Positions 7,153 to 17,076 of a stretch of 64,000 bases of DNA are shown here, piece by piece (within the stretch, counting starts at the first letter, position 1; every line of letters begins with the position of its first letter). The position numbers and the translations under genes are program-made. Source of the DNA: Viridibacillus sp050279675 (GTDB lineage: Bacteria > Bacillota > Bacilli > Bacillales_A > Planococcaceae); the NCBI RefSeq assembly GCF_050279675.1, contig NZ_JBNNUK010000014.1, forward strand, positions 1 through 64,000. The letters are read 5' to 3'. The notes beneath the pieces are model-generated. The model was not told where the DNA came from, did no database searches, and saw nothing but the letters and a program-made list of their open reading frames with translations.

Positions 7153-9381
7153 TCAACCGCTTGTACGATTGATTAAATATTCCCAACTTTCTTTAATATC
7201 TAACCAATCTAATTGAGTGTAATTATTACTATAAATTTGCTGCTCATATAAAGCGGTTATTTTACTCATATGTGTAGTACTTAAGCGTTCATCTACATAC
7301 TTCGCAAAGTCTTGTAGGGTCTGCCCATTCCCCTTTTTCAAACCAACATGCTCTAATTGTTTCAACAATTGGTGGTAAGCATGGTCTATGGAAATATTCT
7401 CAGGTTTTTTCATACGATAAAAAGCAATTATTGCTTTTGGTATCCACTTTCTACGCAATAATACTAGAATTAAAGCTAGTACTGTCAAAGCTCCTATAAT
7501 TATTGCTATCACTATTGCAGATTCCTTACTTATAACAGGTTCTTTTGTTTTTTCTTTTTGAGCTTGTTTGTTATCTTTTTCTTGCTTTTGCTTCTCTTCT
7601 TTTGGTTTTTCTTCTTTTTTCTTTTCAGCTTTTTGTTTTTTTTGCTTTGCTTCCTTGTCTTCTTTTTTGGGATTGATCGGTGTAGGTTGTTGTTGATTTT
7701 TTACATCATCTAACACATTATCAAAACCTTCAAAGCCTATAGTAGGTTCAAAAGACATCCAACCTATTCCAGGTAAATATGCTTCTACCCATGAATGAGC
7801 ATTATTATTTGTGATGACAAATGCCTTCTGTTCACCTGCAACATTCTGTATTTCTTCACCTTCAGAAAAACCTTTTACCCAGCGTGCTGGAATACCAATA
7901 GAGCGCAACATGACAACCATTGAACTTGAGAAGTTATCACAATAGCCCATTTTTGTATCAAACAAAAATTGATCAACATAATCGTCATTTTTCCCTGGAA
8001 TCGCCACTTTGTCACGACTATAGACATAATTGTTATATTTAAAATAATCTACAATTGCATTAGCCTTACCGTATAAACTCTTTTCATCTTTCGTAATTTC
8101 TTTTGAAAGTTTCCTCACTCGTTTCGGCAAAGTTTTAGGTAATTGTAAATAAGTATCATAATCCTTCGATAACTTTTCCAAATCGTTTGCATTTGTTTTC
8201 TTGAGTGCCTTCAAACTATATTTTGGTGAACTATAGGATACCGTATACGCCTCTAATGCAATTTCATTTTCATCCTTTAAAGAGCGAATCTTTTCACCAT
8301 CTATTTCTCGATAGAAAGACACATCTGGTTCTACATTACCAACCGTCATCAAACCATAGGGCTGCATAATGAATTTAAAATCTTTCATCATTTCAATTTT
8401 TGCAGTAGTTTGATCCTTTTTACTTCCTGGTTTAATAGTTAAGGGGATATTCTCATTTTGATTAAAGACCTCGACATAAACATCACCCTTTTTACGTTCC
8501 CATCCTTTAGAAGTATAAATATCCTTTGTTTCAATTCTCCAATATTGTTTACTATCAGCCTTTGCAACAAAGACGATGCGAGCATCCATTTCAAATGGGC
8601 CACCTAGCTTTTTATCATCCTCTACATAACCAATTTTCCCAATAGCAGAACTACTTTTACCTTGTTGATCCATTAAAGTAGAAAGTGATTTCGGCAAAGT
8701 TACCATTGGGCCTTTTTTCGGCATGGCATAGGCAAATACAGTACTCGCAATAAGCATAACTGCTAACGGAATTAGAACACCTATATACTTAATACCTTTT
8801 CTTTCTACTGCATTTGTCTCAAATAAATGATTAGCATATAAAGCACCAAGTAAAAGTAATCCTAAAAACATCACTCTTATAATGGCAAACTTTGCATTAT
8901 ATTCACTAAAGGTATCTAACAATACTAAAAATATAATCGTTACGAATAAGAAATGAATAATAGTATGCTTCACCGTTACCCAATAGTGAATTAAATAAAT
9001 TGTCATCCAAAGTAAGATAAAGAATAAGATACTTCGAAATGAATTCTCCACACCGTTCCAATCTCTTTGCATCAATGCTAACCAACTATTTTGAAGATCA
9101 CTGCTTAATGTTAGTACACTCTCAATTGAAAATACTTTCGTTCCTGTATAAACGTACATTAAAAACCAGAGTATAAAGGCAAATTTTATAACTGCCGATA
9201 TCCAACCATTTAAATGGACTATATTTGCCAGTAAACAGATAGCTACGAATAATAAGAATAAGTTTAAATGACCTGTATTAGTCAAAACAACGATAGGTAG
9301 CAGCCATTCTCTTAACATGAAAAAAATCACTATATAGAGTGCCACTAATCCAATCTTTCTCTTAATAGGGTGATCTGTCAT
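7153..9381 (-). CDS. yebA: Membrane-anchored transglutaminase-like protein (YebA type)
   Basis: The 742-aa protein starts with about six to seven transmembrane helices (residues 10-220, DUF3488/TgpA type). An extracytoplasmic region and a transglutaminase core follow, with Cys481 in MGYCDNF, His529 in NNAHSW and an acidic residue in FEPT (Glu545 where many homologues have Asp). A Lys/Glu-rich linker (about 565-620), one transmembrane helix (about 628-647) and a cytoplasmic DUF4129-like tail complete it. It is the third gene of a MoxR-DUF58-transglutaminase operon, overlapping the DUF58 gene by 4 nt. Such operons are widespread, and substrates and biological role are unknown. The same order before guaA occurs in B. 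subtilis. Confidence 0.88.
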   Translation of the reverse strand: MTDHPIKRKIGLVALYIVIFFMLREWLLPIVVLTNTGHLNLFLLFVAICLLANIVHLNGWISAVIKFAFILWFLMYVYTGTKVFSIESVLTLSSDLQNSWLALMQRDWNGVENSFRSILFFILLWMTIYLIHYWVTVKHTIIHFLFVTIIFLVLLDTFSEYNAKFAIIRVMFLGLLLLGALYANHLFETNAVERKGIKYIGVLIPLAVMLIASTVFAYAMPKKGPMVTLPKSLSTLMDQQGKSSSAIGKIGYVEDDKKLGGPFEMDARIVFVAKADSKQYWRIETKDIYTSKGWERKKGDVYVEVFNQNENIPLTIKPGSKKDQTTAKIEMMKDFKFIMQPYGLMTVGNVEPDVSFYREIDGEKIRSLKDENEIALEAYTVSYSSPKYSLKALKKTNANDLEKLSKDYDTYLQLPKTLPKRVRKLSKEITKDEKSLYGKANAIVDYFKYNNYVYSRDKVAIPGKNDDYVDQFLFDTKMGYCDNFSSSMVVMLRSIGIPARWVKGFSEGEEIQNVAGEQKAFVITNNNAHSWVEAYLPGIGWMSFEPTIGFEGFDNVLDDVKNQQQPTPINPKKEDKEAKQKKQKAEKKKEEKPKEEKQKQEKDNKQAQKEKTKEPVISKESAIVIAIIIGALTVLALILVLLRRKWIPKAIIAFYRMKKPENISIDHAYHQLLKQLEHVGLKKGNGQTLQDFAKYVDERLSTTHMSKITALYEQQIYSNNYTQLDWLDIKESWEYLINRTSG

Positions 9382-10595
9382 TTCAACACCCCCGAAAAAG
9401 CTTCTGTAAATTGTTCCTTAGCAAGCGTAATAACTCTTATTCCACGTGTACAAGCCAATTTCTCCATAGCCTGCTCTTGGGTAGACATGACTTGCCCCTT
9501 ACTTCGAATAACAAAACAAAGACAGGCACGAGATGATCTTGATGCCTTAGTTAAAATATCAAGCCACTCTGTTGTAAGCTCACTTGTCACAAAAAGAATT
9601 TGAGCCGCATTCGCTAATGTACGATCTTGTCCATACAAACGATTGACTGAATCTCCTAAATCATCTTGTACACTCGCCAAATGGAACATCACCTCTTGCA
9701 ATTGGCTTTCTGTTTGCATTGCTTCAAAAAACACACGATTTCTACCTGCCGACAAAAACGCCATCGTTATTTGCTGACGAACACTTGCATTCAAGATAGA
9801 GGCAACAAATTCAACTTGCTCTTCAAATAATGCTGATGGCGAACAATCTAGCACTAGGCATAAATCTTGTGATTGTTGATCTTCAAATTCTTTCGTCCGA
9901 AGCTCTCCCGTTTTCGCAAATGTCTTCCAGTGAACCCAAGACATCCGGTCTCCAGGTTGATACTCGCGCAACCCTGACACAATCGTCGTATCCCGTACAA
10001 TTGCAGAAGATACCGGTCCATTTCCTGTTTGCACGCTCAAATCAAGTGGTCTGAAAATCATTTTCGTCACATTTGGATACACAACAACCGTACGTTTCGC
10101 AGGGATGATTCGCGTTTTTTTAATCCATCCAAAGAAATCACTTACTGTTATTTCAACACCTTGTAAATTGTGCTCCCCGCGTGGTATTTCTTCAATCTCA
10201 TATGTCCACTTAACTTCCTTTTTAAATCCAACTAACAATAACCTTTGCATTGGTTGCGTCGTTGCATTTACCAATACTTCACTTGGCATCGCTTCACGAA
10301 TAACTGCATATACAATAGGCCATCTATTATTGCGCTTTAGAGTCATTGTCATCTTCAATGAATCACCATTTCTCATATGTTCCTGTTCAATACTGCGCTC
10401 TATTTTTATTTTTTTTAAAGGTGTAAAAAACAACAGCAATGAGTACGTTGAGAAGGGAAGTAACATAAAAAAGACAAACCAGATTACAAAACCGCCTTCT
10501 ATGATGCCAAATGCTAATGTACTAAGCAGTAGCAAAACGACTAGCATCAGGCGTAGGATTCTCCCTGAAACATATCGTAATCTACTTATTGTCAT
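9378..10595 (-). CDS. yeaD: DUF58 domain protein (YeaD type)
   Basis: The 405-aa protein has two N-terminal transmembrane segments (about 14-52) and a beta-rich middle. The DUF58 signature REYQPGDRMSWVHWK lies near residue 210, followed by a von Willebrand A-like region with LVLDCSPSA. DUF58 proteins are partners of MoxR ATPases, and the VWA-like part is thought to be remodelled by the ATPase. Start and stop codons overlap those of its neighbours by 4 nt on both sides, implying translational coupling of all three products. Confidence 0.85.
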   Translation of the reverse strand: MTISRLRYVSGRILRLMLVVLLLLSTLAFGIIEGGFVIWFVFFMLLPFSTYSLLLFFTPLKKIKIERSIEQEHMRNGDSLKMTMTLKRNNRWPIVYAVIREAMPSEVLVNATTQPMQRLLLVGFKKEVKWTYEIEEIPRGEHNLQGVEITVSDFFGWIKKTRIIPAKRTVVVYPNVTKMIFRPLDLSVQTGNGPVSSAIVRDTTIVSGLREYQPGDRMSWVHWKTFAKTGELRTKEFEDQQSQDLCLVLDCSPSALFEEQVEFVASILNASVRQQITMAFLSAGRNRVFFEAMQTESQLQEVMFHLASVQDDLGDSVNRLYGQDRTLANAAQILFVTSELTTEWLDILTKASRSSRACLCFVIRSKGQVMSTQEQAMEKLACTRGIRVITLAKEQFTEAFSGVLK

Positions 10596-11542
10596 TGATT
10601 TGCAGACCTTTTAATGGGCACAACTGTATTAATTAAAATGCGTCCAATAATTTCTTCAGGTGAAACGCCATCATAACGAGCTTCAGGTCTTAGCATTATA
10701 CGGTGTGAGAATACAAATGGTGCTAAAAACTGTACATCATCAGGTGTGACAAAACTACGCCCACGAAGTAATGCATATGCTTGCGAAGCTTTCATCAATG
10801 CAATCGAGCCTCGTGGACTAACACCCAAATATACATATTGGTTTTCTCTCGTTGCACGAGATAAATCAACTATATAACCTTTCACAACTTCATCAACAAA
10901 AACATCTTTCACCTGTTGTTGCAAAGTAATTAACTCTTCTAATGTAATGACAGATGTTAAAAAATCGATTGGCTTACCTTGTTCAGCACGACGCAATACT
11001 TCAATTTCATCATCATAAGATGGATAACCCATTTTCATCTTTAACAGAAATCGATCGAGTTGTGCTTCTGGCAACGGATAAGTACCTTCATGTTCTATCG
11101 GATTTTGTGTTGCCATTACAAAAAAAGGTTTTGGGATACTGTAAGTTTCACCATCGATTGTCACAGCAGCCTCTTCCATACCTTCAAGTAAAGCAGCCTG
11201 GGTTTTCGGAGAAGTACGATTAATTTCATCAGCCAATACGATATTACCCATGATTGGCCCCGGTCGAAAATGGAATTCCATATCTTTTGGATTATAAATG
11301 GATACACCTAGAACATCAGAAGGCAATAAATCCGGTGTAAATTGAATGCGTTTAAATTGTGCTCCTACTGATTTTGCTAAAGCACGTACCATCATCGTTT
11401 TACCAACACCAGGTACATCCTCTAATAATACATGCCCTTGAGCAAGTAACGATACTACACTCAATTCAGCTATATGCTTTTTACCTATCATGACCTTTTC
11501 AATATTACGTACGACCTCTTGAAGCTTTTCTTGTGTTTCCAT
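10592..11542 (-). CDS. yeaC: MoxR-family AAA+ ATPase (YeaC type)
   Basis: The 316-aa protein shows Walker A (VPGVGKT near residue 43), Walker B (LADEINR near 106), sensor 1 (ATQNP near 147) and the MoxR lid domain at the C-terminus. MoxR ATPases act as chaperone-like factors for VWA-domain partners, here probably the DUF58 product encoded next. The ATG at 11542 is chosen because GGAGG lies 8 nt upstream; a GTG five codons earlier overlaps that site. First gene of the three-gene operon. Confidence 0.92.
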   Translation of the reverse strand: METQEKLQEVVRNIEKVMIGKKHIAELSVVSLLAQGHVLLEDVPGVGKTMMVRALAKSVGAQFKRIQFTPDLLPSDVLGVSIYNPKDMEFHFRPGPIMGNIVLADEINRTSPKTQAALLEGMEEAAVTIDGETYSIPKPFFVMATQNPIEHEGTYPLPEAQLDRFLLKMKMGYPSYDDEIEVLRRAEQGKPIDFLTSVITLEELITLQQQVKDVFVDEVVKGYIVDLSRATRENQYVYLGVSPRGSIALMKASQAYALLRGRSFVTPDDVQFLAPFVFSHRIMLRPEARYDGVSPEEIIGRILINTVVPIKRSANQ

Positions 11543-11634
11543 CAATTGAACCTCCACTTTACAAAGTCTATCATTTTACTCCATTAGACAAAAAATAAGT
11601 CTTATGAACCGTATTTTTCAATATAACCGGACTT

Positions 11635-11643
11635 ATTATACCA
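11635..11643 (-). promoter_or_regulatory. Possible extended -10 promoter of the MoxR operon
   Basis: The minus strand reads TGGTATAAT, an extended -10 element, about 93 bp upstream of the MoxR start. No good -35 box is seen. The remaining 11644-11890 is AT-rich and shows nothing else. Confidence 0.4.
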
Positions 11644-11890
11644 TGACCATTAGATTTCGTTTGATTACAAACCTCTAACAAAACAAAGCGTAGAATAATT
11701 ATTAGCTCAATTAATCTTTTTAGTTCCTTACTATTATTGCGCCTTACTGCTCTTTACTAACCCCTTTTTTCTTTATAATTTTAAAATATACTTTAGAGCA
11801 GAATTTTAATTAATAATAGGTAACATTTTTATTAATTAATTTTTTGTTCCTAATATATTTCACCAATGTACGTCCTTCGGTTGGGGTAAT

Positions 11891-11928
11891 AAAAAAAGCC
11901 GAATTCCCACTTTAGGATTCGGCTCATC
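11891..11928 (-). terminator. Terminator of the pncB-nadE operon
   Basis: On the minus strand AGCCGAATCC pairs with the mirror arm (11897-11908 with 11915-11924, one bulge) and is followed by seven U, ending 13 nt after the nadE stop. Confidence 0.9.
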
Positions 11929-11940
11929 TATGTTATTTAA

Positions 11941-12768
11941 TTACTTCCAAAAATCATCATACACAGTTATTGGTAGGTGACGTTTATGTTGCGAACGTAA
12001 GTAATACCCTTCTAAGACTTTACGAGCCTCATCAGGAATTTCTTTACCTTCCAAATAATCATCAATTTGATCATATGTCACACCTAGCGCAACCTCATCG
12101 GGTAACGAAGGTCTTTCCTCTTCTAAATCTGCTGTTGGTGTTTTCCCGTACAAATGCTTCGGACATCCAAGCTCCACAAGTAATGCTCTACCTTGGCGCT
12201 TGTTTAAACGGAATATTGGCACAACATCTGACCCACCATCACCGAACTTAGTGTAGAATCCCGTTATGGCTTCTGCCGCATGGTCTGTCCCAATGACAAT
12301 CCCGGCATTTGTTGCTGCAATTGCAAATTGAACTTTCATACGTTCGCGTGCTTTTTCATTCCCTTTTACAAAATCAGAAAGCACAACTCCCGCATCAGCC
12401 AAAGCTTGTACACCAGCATCTACAGCTGCTTTAATATTCACAGTATAGACTTTTGTAGGTTGGATAAAATCAATTGCGTCTTGGCAATCCTGTTCATCAG
12501 ATTGTACTCCGTATGGAAGACGCACTGCCCAAAAAGAGTATTGATCTTTACCTACTTGTGCATTTAGTTCGTCTACTGCCATTTGCGCTAATTTACCACT
12601 CAAAGTGGAATCCTGACCACCAGAAATACCTAAAACGAAACCCTTTACGAAAGAATGCTTAAGTACGTATGCTTTTAGGAAATCTACTGAACGACGAATT
12701 TCTTCTTGTACGTCAATTATTGGTAAAACTCGTAATTCTTCAATAATTTGTTGTTGTAAATTTGACAT
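11941..12768 (-). CDS. nadE: Ammonia-dependent NAD+ synthetase
   Basis: Amidates deamido-NAD to NAD+ with ATP and ammonia. The 275-aa protein (B. subtilis NadE is 272 aa) has the N-type ATP-pyrophosphatase P-loop GISGGQDST near residue 46, the conserved GTDHAAEA, and GDGGSD followed by LNKRQGR. There is no glutaminase domain, so ammonia is the donor. The ATG at 12768 follows GGAGGTG by 7 nt; that ribosome binding site overlaps the stop codon of pncB. The gene is therefore translated in close linkage with the preceding salvage enzyme. Confidence 0.96.
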   Translation of the reverse strand: MSNLQQQIIEELRVLPIIDVQEEIRRSVDFLKAYVLKHSFVKGFVLGISGGQDSTLSGKLAQMAVDELNAQVGKDQYSFWAVRLPYGVQSDEQDCQDAIDFIQPTKVYTVNIKAAVDAGVQALADAGVVLSDFVKGNEKARERMKVQFAIAATNAGIVIGTDHAAEAITGFYTKFGDGGSDVVPIFRLNKRQGRALLVELGCPKHLYGKTPTADLEEERPSLPDEVALGVTYDQIDDYLEGKEIPDEARKVLEGYYLRSQHKRHLPITVYDDFWK

Positions 12769-12781
12769 ACTACTCACCTCC

Positions 12782-14251
12782 TTAACCAAGCTCGATTTGT
12801 TCAACCATATCTTTCACTTCTTGAATGTTACGCATTTTATTATCCCAGCATTTTTGGCTTAAATCGACTGGATATTCCTCTGGATTTAAAGAGCGCTTAT
12901 ATTCATCCCATAATAAGTCTAAATTTTCGGTCGCGTACTCTCTCATTGCTTGTACAGAAGGACTTTCGTAGATTACTTGTCCATTTTCTACTACTTTCGT
13001 GTGTAAATTTTTAGCTTCAAAGTTAGTGACGAATTTGGAGATGAATGTATGAACTGGATGGAACATTTTAATACGTTCCTCCAATTGTGGATCCTCATCA
13101 AACATCGTAATGTAGTCACCTTCAGCTTTACCGTTTTCACGATCAATGATGCGATATAATTTTTTCTTCCCAGGCGTAGACACTTTTTCAGCGTTAGCAG
13201 AAATTTTAATGGTATCTTCCATTTGCCCATTTTCTTTTTCAATAGCTACTATTTTGTACACTGCACCTAAAGCGGGTTGATCGTAACCAGTAATTAATTT
13301 TGTACCAATGCCCCACATATCAACCATTGCATTTTGAGCTTTTAAATTCAAAATAGTATATTCATCTAAATCATTTGATACAACGATTTTGGCATTTGGG
13401 AATCCAGCGTCATCTAACATTTTACGTGCCGCTTTTGATAAAAATGAAATGTCCCCACTGTCTAAGCGGATACCCATAAAGTTAATTTTATCGCCCAGTT
13501 CTTTTGCTACTTTGATTGCAGTTGGAACACCTGATTTTAGAGTATTATACGTATCAACTAAAAACACACAGTCTTTATGACGTCTTGCATAAGCATGAAA
13601 AGCCTCGTAGTCGTTTTTATAAGCTTGTACAAGTGAGTGAGCATGAGTGCCCGCAACTGGCAAATTAAATAATTTACCTGCACGCACATTACTTGTTGAT
13701 TCCAATCCACCTATAATTGCTGCACGTGTACCCCAAATGGCTGCATCCATCTCTTGAGCACGACGTGTTCCAAATTCCATTACCACATCGTCTTTTACAA
13801 TTTGCTTAATACGACTTGCTTTTGTAGCAATCAATGTTTGATAATTAACAATGTTCAGTAGAGCAGTTTCAACTAATTGTGCTTCTACTAAAGGCGCTTC
13901 AATACGGACAATCGGTTCATTACCGAAGACTAGTTCACCTTCAACCATTGAATACACATCTCCGGTAAAGCGTAAATCTCTTAAATACTCGATAAAATCT
14001 TCGCTATATCCTAAATCATTTTGTAAATACTCTAAATCGCTTTCACTAAAACGGAAATCACGTAAATATTCCAGCATTCTTTCTAGACCAGCAAAAATTG
14101 CAAAACCGTTGCCAAATGGTAATTTTCTGAAATACAGCTCAAACACTGATTTTCTATTATGTATACCATCCGCCCAATAAGATTCTGCCATGTTTATCTG
14201 ATATAAGTCTGTATGTAGCGCTAAGCTATCATCTGGATATTTCGACTTCAT
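12782..14251 (-). CDS. pncB: Nicotinate phosphoribosyltransferase
   Basis: Makes nicotinate mononucleotide from nicotinate and PRPP, the entry step of NAD salvage. The 489-aa protein matches the long Gram-positive form (about 490 aa), opening with LALHTDLYQINMAESYW. It carries the conserved EFGTRRAQ near residue 160, GTHAHS near 200, VDTYNT near 230 and GIRLDSGD near 258. Ribosome binding site AGAAGGG precedes the ATG. It forms a two-gene operon with nadE, which finishes the same pathway. Confidence 0.96.
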   Translation of the reverse strand: MKSKYPDDSLALHTDLYQINMAESYWADGIHNRKSVFELYFRKLPFGNGFAIFAGLERMLEYLRDFRFSESDLEYLQNDLGYSEDFIEYLRDLRFTGDVYSMVEGELVFGNEPIVRIEAPLVEAQLVETALLNIVNYQTLIATKASRIKQIVKDDVVMEFGTRRAQEMDAAIWGTRAAIIGGLESTSNVRAGKLFNLPVAGTHAHSLVQAYKNDYEAFHAYARRHKDCVFLVDTYNTLKSGVPTAIKVAKELGDKINFMGIRLDSGDISFLSKAARKMLDDAGFPNAKIVVSNDLDEYTILNLKAQNAMVDMWGIGTKLITGYDQPALGAVYKIVAIEKENGQMEDTIKISANAEKVSTPGKKKLYRIIDRENGKAEGDYITMFDEDPQLEERIKMFHPVHTFISKFVTNFEAKNLHTKVVENGQVIYESPSVQAMREYATENLDLLWDEYKRSLNPEEYPVDLSQKCWDNKMRNIQEVKDMVEQIELG

Positions 14252-14669
14252 ACTTAGTCCCTTCTTCCACCATCGTAATTAGTCATAGTATACACTATAT
14301 AACGTTAAACATGTTTTGAAAATCGCTATTCTACCTCGTGAATCTTATATTTCTTCATTAATTTCACTGGAGATTTCTAAATCTTCTCAGTTATCCATTA
14401 ACTATAAATTTGAACAATAGTTTTAAAGATGATAACATTGTTTTTGAATCGAACAATTTCGTATACTTCCAGTAAAGTGTATTGAAAATATTTAGGTATT
14501 CATCGTGATATTGCTATATTAAGGAATATGTCACGTTATTTTTTGATGATGCGCATTATTACGACTTAAATCATCTGAAAATGTAAAGGCTATTAGAGAC
14601 CTATTTATATAAACCATCGGGTATTTTTTGAATTTGTCTCATTAGTTATTTTGTAAATCGGAGGATTTT
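14252..14669. other. Divergent intergenic region, no gene seen
   Basis: About 420 bp between pncB (leftward) and the phosphoribosyltransferase (rightward). It is AT-rich and contains several -10-like strings (for example TATAGT/TATACT on the minus strand near 14288-14300), but no convincing -35 pair. I see no riboswitch or RNA gene. Confidence 0.5.
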
Positions 14670-14678
14670 ATGCAATGA
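14670..14678 (+). promoter_or_regulatory. Start-stop mini-ORF overlapping the PRTase start
   Basis: GGAGG (14660-14664) is followed after 5 nt by ATG CAA TGA, a two-codon frame. Its TGA overlaps the ATG at 14675 of the phosphoribosyltransferase, which itself sits 10 nt from GGAGG. The better-placed ATG thus encodes only Met-Gln, and ribosomes could restart on the overlapping ATG. It may be chance. Confidence 0.35.
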
Positions 14679-15220
14679 AAACTTATGAATTACATGTCGC
14701 AGGTTTAAAGCGACATTTACCCATTATTCAAATTAAAGAGAATCTCTCTATAGCTAGCTTTGTTTTATTAGGTGATATAGAGATGGTGGATGCAGCAGCT
14801 ACTGCCCTTGCTGAAAAGCTACCTGATGTAGATCTACTCATTACAGCAGAAGCAAAAGGGATTCCATTAGTATATGAACTTTCAAAGCGGATGAAATTAC
14901 CACGTTATGTCGTAGCGCGTAAATCATTAAAAGCCTATATGCTTGAACCACTTATCCATGAAGTGAAGTCCATTACGACAGAAGAAAAACAAATCCTTTG
15001 TTTAGATTTCCATGATGTTGCCTTTTTAAAGTATAAAAGGGTTGCAATAATTGATGATGTTATTAGCACGGGTGAGTCTATTAGAGTTTTAGAAGAGCTT
15101 GTGACAAAAGCCGGTGGTCGAGTTGTTGCAAAAGCTGCTATTATAGCAGAAGGTGATGCTATTAAACGGGATGACATTATTTTCTTAGGAGAATTGCCAC
15201 TCTTCCCTCATAACCAATAA
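14675..15220 (+). CDS. Phosphoribosyltransferase family protein (Apt-like)
   Basis: The 181-aa type I phosphoribosyltransferase carries the PRPP loop VAIIDDVISTGESI near residue 119 and an upstream TAEAKGIPL element near residue 54. Its opening and active-site context resemble adenine phosphoribosyltransferase-like proteins of COG0503 rather than canonical Apt (about 170 aa) or xanthine phosphoribosyltransferase. The base specificity is therefore uncertain. It is probably involved in purine salvage in the cytoplasm. Monocistronic, with its own terminator. Confidence 0.8.
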   Translation: MKTYELHVAGLKRHLPIIQIKENLSIASFVLLGDIEMVDAAATALAEKLPDVDLLITAEAKGIPLVYELSKRMKLPRYVVARKSLKAYMLEPLIHEVKSITTEEKQILCLDFHDVAFLKYKRVAIIDDVISTGESIRVLEELVTKAGGRVVAKAAIIAEGDAIKRDDIIFLGELPLFPHNQ

Positions 15221-15234
15221 ACTGACAAATTCAC

Positions 15235-15264
15235 AAGCCAATTCAATTTTGAATTGGCTTTTAA
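15235..15264 (+). terminator. Terminator of the phosphoribosyltransferase gene
   Basis: A 12-bp stem (15235-15246 with 15249-15260) followed by TTTTAATTTTG, 14 nt after the stop codon. Confidence 0.88.
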
Positions 15265-15478
15265 TTTTGTCAAAATTTAATCTACGCTAATAAAATATAC
15301 GATTTTCACACTAAGCTGATTAAGGAGTTCAAGTATTAATTGAAGTTGTTTTATTATCCGAAACGACTTTAATGCAGACAAACATTATTAATTATTTTAT
15401 ACTTACTATTTATATAGGAAGAAACTCGATTTTTTTGCATCAAATTGGTAAAATAATTTATCTATTTTCATATCTCAT

Positions 15479-15976
15479 TTACATCATTTTTTCTAATGCA
15501 AGTAGTGCTTTTTTCATCGGTATACCGCTACGAAAACCTGTAAGTTGACCATCTTTTCCGATAACACGATGACATGGTACGATAATCAAAATTGGATTTG
15601 CACCAATTGCTGTACCTACAGCTCTCACTGCCTTTGGATTATTTATTTGATTGGCGATTGCTGAGTAAGTTGTCGTTTCGCCATAAGGTATTCCTTGTAA
15701 TGCTTTCCAAACAGCTTGTTGAAACTCTGTGCCACCTGTATCTAGAGGCATCACAAACCCCCTTTTTTCACCTTTAAAATAGTCTAGCAACTCTTTTTTA
15801 TGCGTTTCTAATTTTTCATCAGATTCTATTAAGGTATACTGTTTAAACCTCTTTGCAGACATCGTTTCCAACTCCTCCTTACTAATGCCTACATAACTAA
15901 GCCCATGGTCTGTTGCAGCTAAATAAATTCTCCAATCCTCATATTGAAAACATGTCCAATAAATTTCATTTATCAT
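15479..15976 (-). CDS. ogt: Methylated-DNA-[protein]-cysteine S-methyltransferase
   Basis: Suicide repair protein that moves the alkyl group from O6-alkylguanine in DNA to its own cysteine. The 165-aa protein has the active-site motif IVPCHRV near residue 132. It also has the helix-turn-helix region with TTYSAIANQI near residue 100 and RAVGTAIGANP. Its length fits Ogt; there is no AdaA-like domain. Single gene preceded by AGGGGAA. Confidence 0.95.
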   Translation of the reverse strand: MINEIYWTCFQYEDWRIYLAATDHGLSYVGISKEELETMSAKRFKQYTLIESDEKLETHKKELLDYFKGEKRGFVMPLDTGGTEFQQAVWKALQGIPYGETTTYSAIANQINNPKAVRAVGTAIGANPILIIVPCHRVIGKDGQLTGFRSGIPMKKALLALEKMM

Positions 15977-16344
15977 ATTAATATTCCCCTTTTTTCGTTA
16001 AGACTTTGCTGTTTCACCAGTCATTTTTATTAATAATGTAATAAAATACGATGCATTTGATTCGCACCTATACAAGATATAGCACGCTAATGTAGTTTGT
16101 TCTTCGGTAATACAAAAACTCAGCATATCAAACCTTACTTTTTGGTGTAATTATAATATACCCAATATTGTGGAATGAAAGGGTAGTGTTGGGAAGTAAA
16201 AGTAATATCAAAAATCTGACTCCTTGATTACAAAAGGTTAACGTCACTTGCTTAACTATTGAGTGCTCAACCGACTCTTATATAGAAGATTATTCTTGAA
16301 TTATGGTACATTTATAGTAAAGACTTTTTTTAGGAGGCTTACAA
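15977..16344. other. Divergent intergenic region ogt / fetA
   Basis: 368 bp with no gene. A TATAAT string on the plus strand (16152-16157) lacks a -35 partner. A short palindrome TTGAG-TG-CTCAA lies near 16259. The fetA promoter cannot be fixed from the sequence. Confidence 0.4.
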
Positions 16345-17076
16345 ATGGATACTGTATACGATCCCGCCATACATTTTAGCCATGTTGATTTTCAAATTGG
16401 TGACTCTAAAATAATTAAAGACGTTACAGGATCTTTTCCTAAGGGAAAAATCACAACGCTTGTTGGTCCATCTGGTGCAGGTAAGACTACTTTACTCAAA
16501 ATGTGCAACGGCTTAATCTCCCCTACTGCTGGCGATATTTTTATTCACAATAAACTCATTACTACTTATGATCCAATTGATTTACGTAGAAATGTTGGAA
16601 TGGCATTGCAGGCTGCTCCTATGATTAAAGGCACAGTTTTTGAAAACTTAGAGCTTCCGTTAGCATTGCAAAATAAGAAACTAGCTGAAGAAAATGCTAT
16701 TTCATATTTAGATGATGTTGGTTTGGAACACGATTTTTTACATAAAGATGCAAATAATTTATCCGGTGGGCAACGCCAAAAAGTATCGATTGCAAGAACC
16801 CTTGTCAATCAATCCGAAATTTTGTTACTAGATGAAATTACATCAGCACTCGATCGTGCTTCATTAAAAGAAATAGAAGAACTAATCGTCAAAATCAACG
16901 AAAAATATAATGTGACTATGATTTGGATTACACATAATCTTGAGCAAGCATTAAAAATTGGTCACTATACTTGGGTTTTAATGAAAGGTGAAGTCATTGA
17001 GACTGGAGAGAGCAAACTATTAGAAGACCCTCAAAGTGAGCTTGTAAAACGCTTTGTACAAGGAGTGATTAAGTGA
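16345..17076 (+). CDS. ABC transporter ATP-binding protein, FetA/YjkB type
   Basis: The 243-aa nucleotide-binding subunit has Walker A GPSGAGKTT (41-49), Q-loop in MALQAAPM, signature LSGGQRQ near residue 140, Walker B ILLLDEITSAL, and the switch His in ITHN. It is paired by a 4-nt GTGA overlap with a UPF0014 permease. This pair corresponds to E. coli FetAB (YbbLM), reported as an iron exporter that helps against peroxide stress, and to B. subtilis YjkB/YjkA. Direction and substrate here are inferred from that family. Confidence 0.88.
   Translation: MDTVYDPAIHFSHVDFQIGDSKIIKDVTGSFPKGKITTLVGPSGAGKTTLLKMCNGLISPTAGDIFIHNKLITTYDPIDLRRNVGMALQAAPMIKGTVFENLELPLALQNKKLAEENAISYLDDVGLEHDFLHKDANNLSGGQRQKVSIARTLVNQSEILLLDEITSALDRASLKEIEELIVKINEKYNVTMIWITHNLEQALKIGHYTWVLMKGEVIETGESKLLEDPQSELVKRFVQGVIK

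Noticed and set aside
14675..15220. Naming the phosphoribosyltransferase apt or xpt
   Set aside because: The PRPP loop is clear, but the rest matches neither canonical Apt nor xanthine phosphoribosyltransferase well enough, and no riboswitch precedes it.
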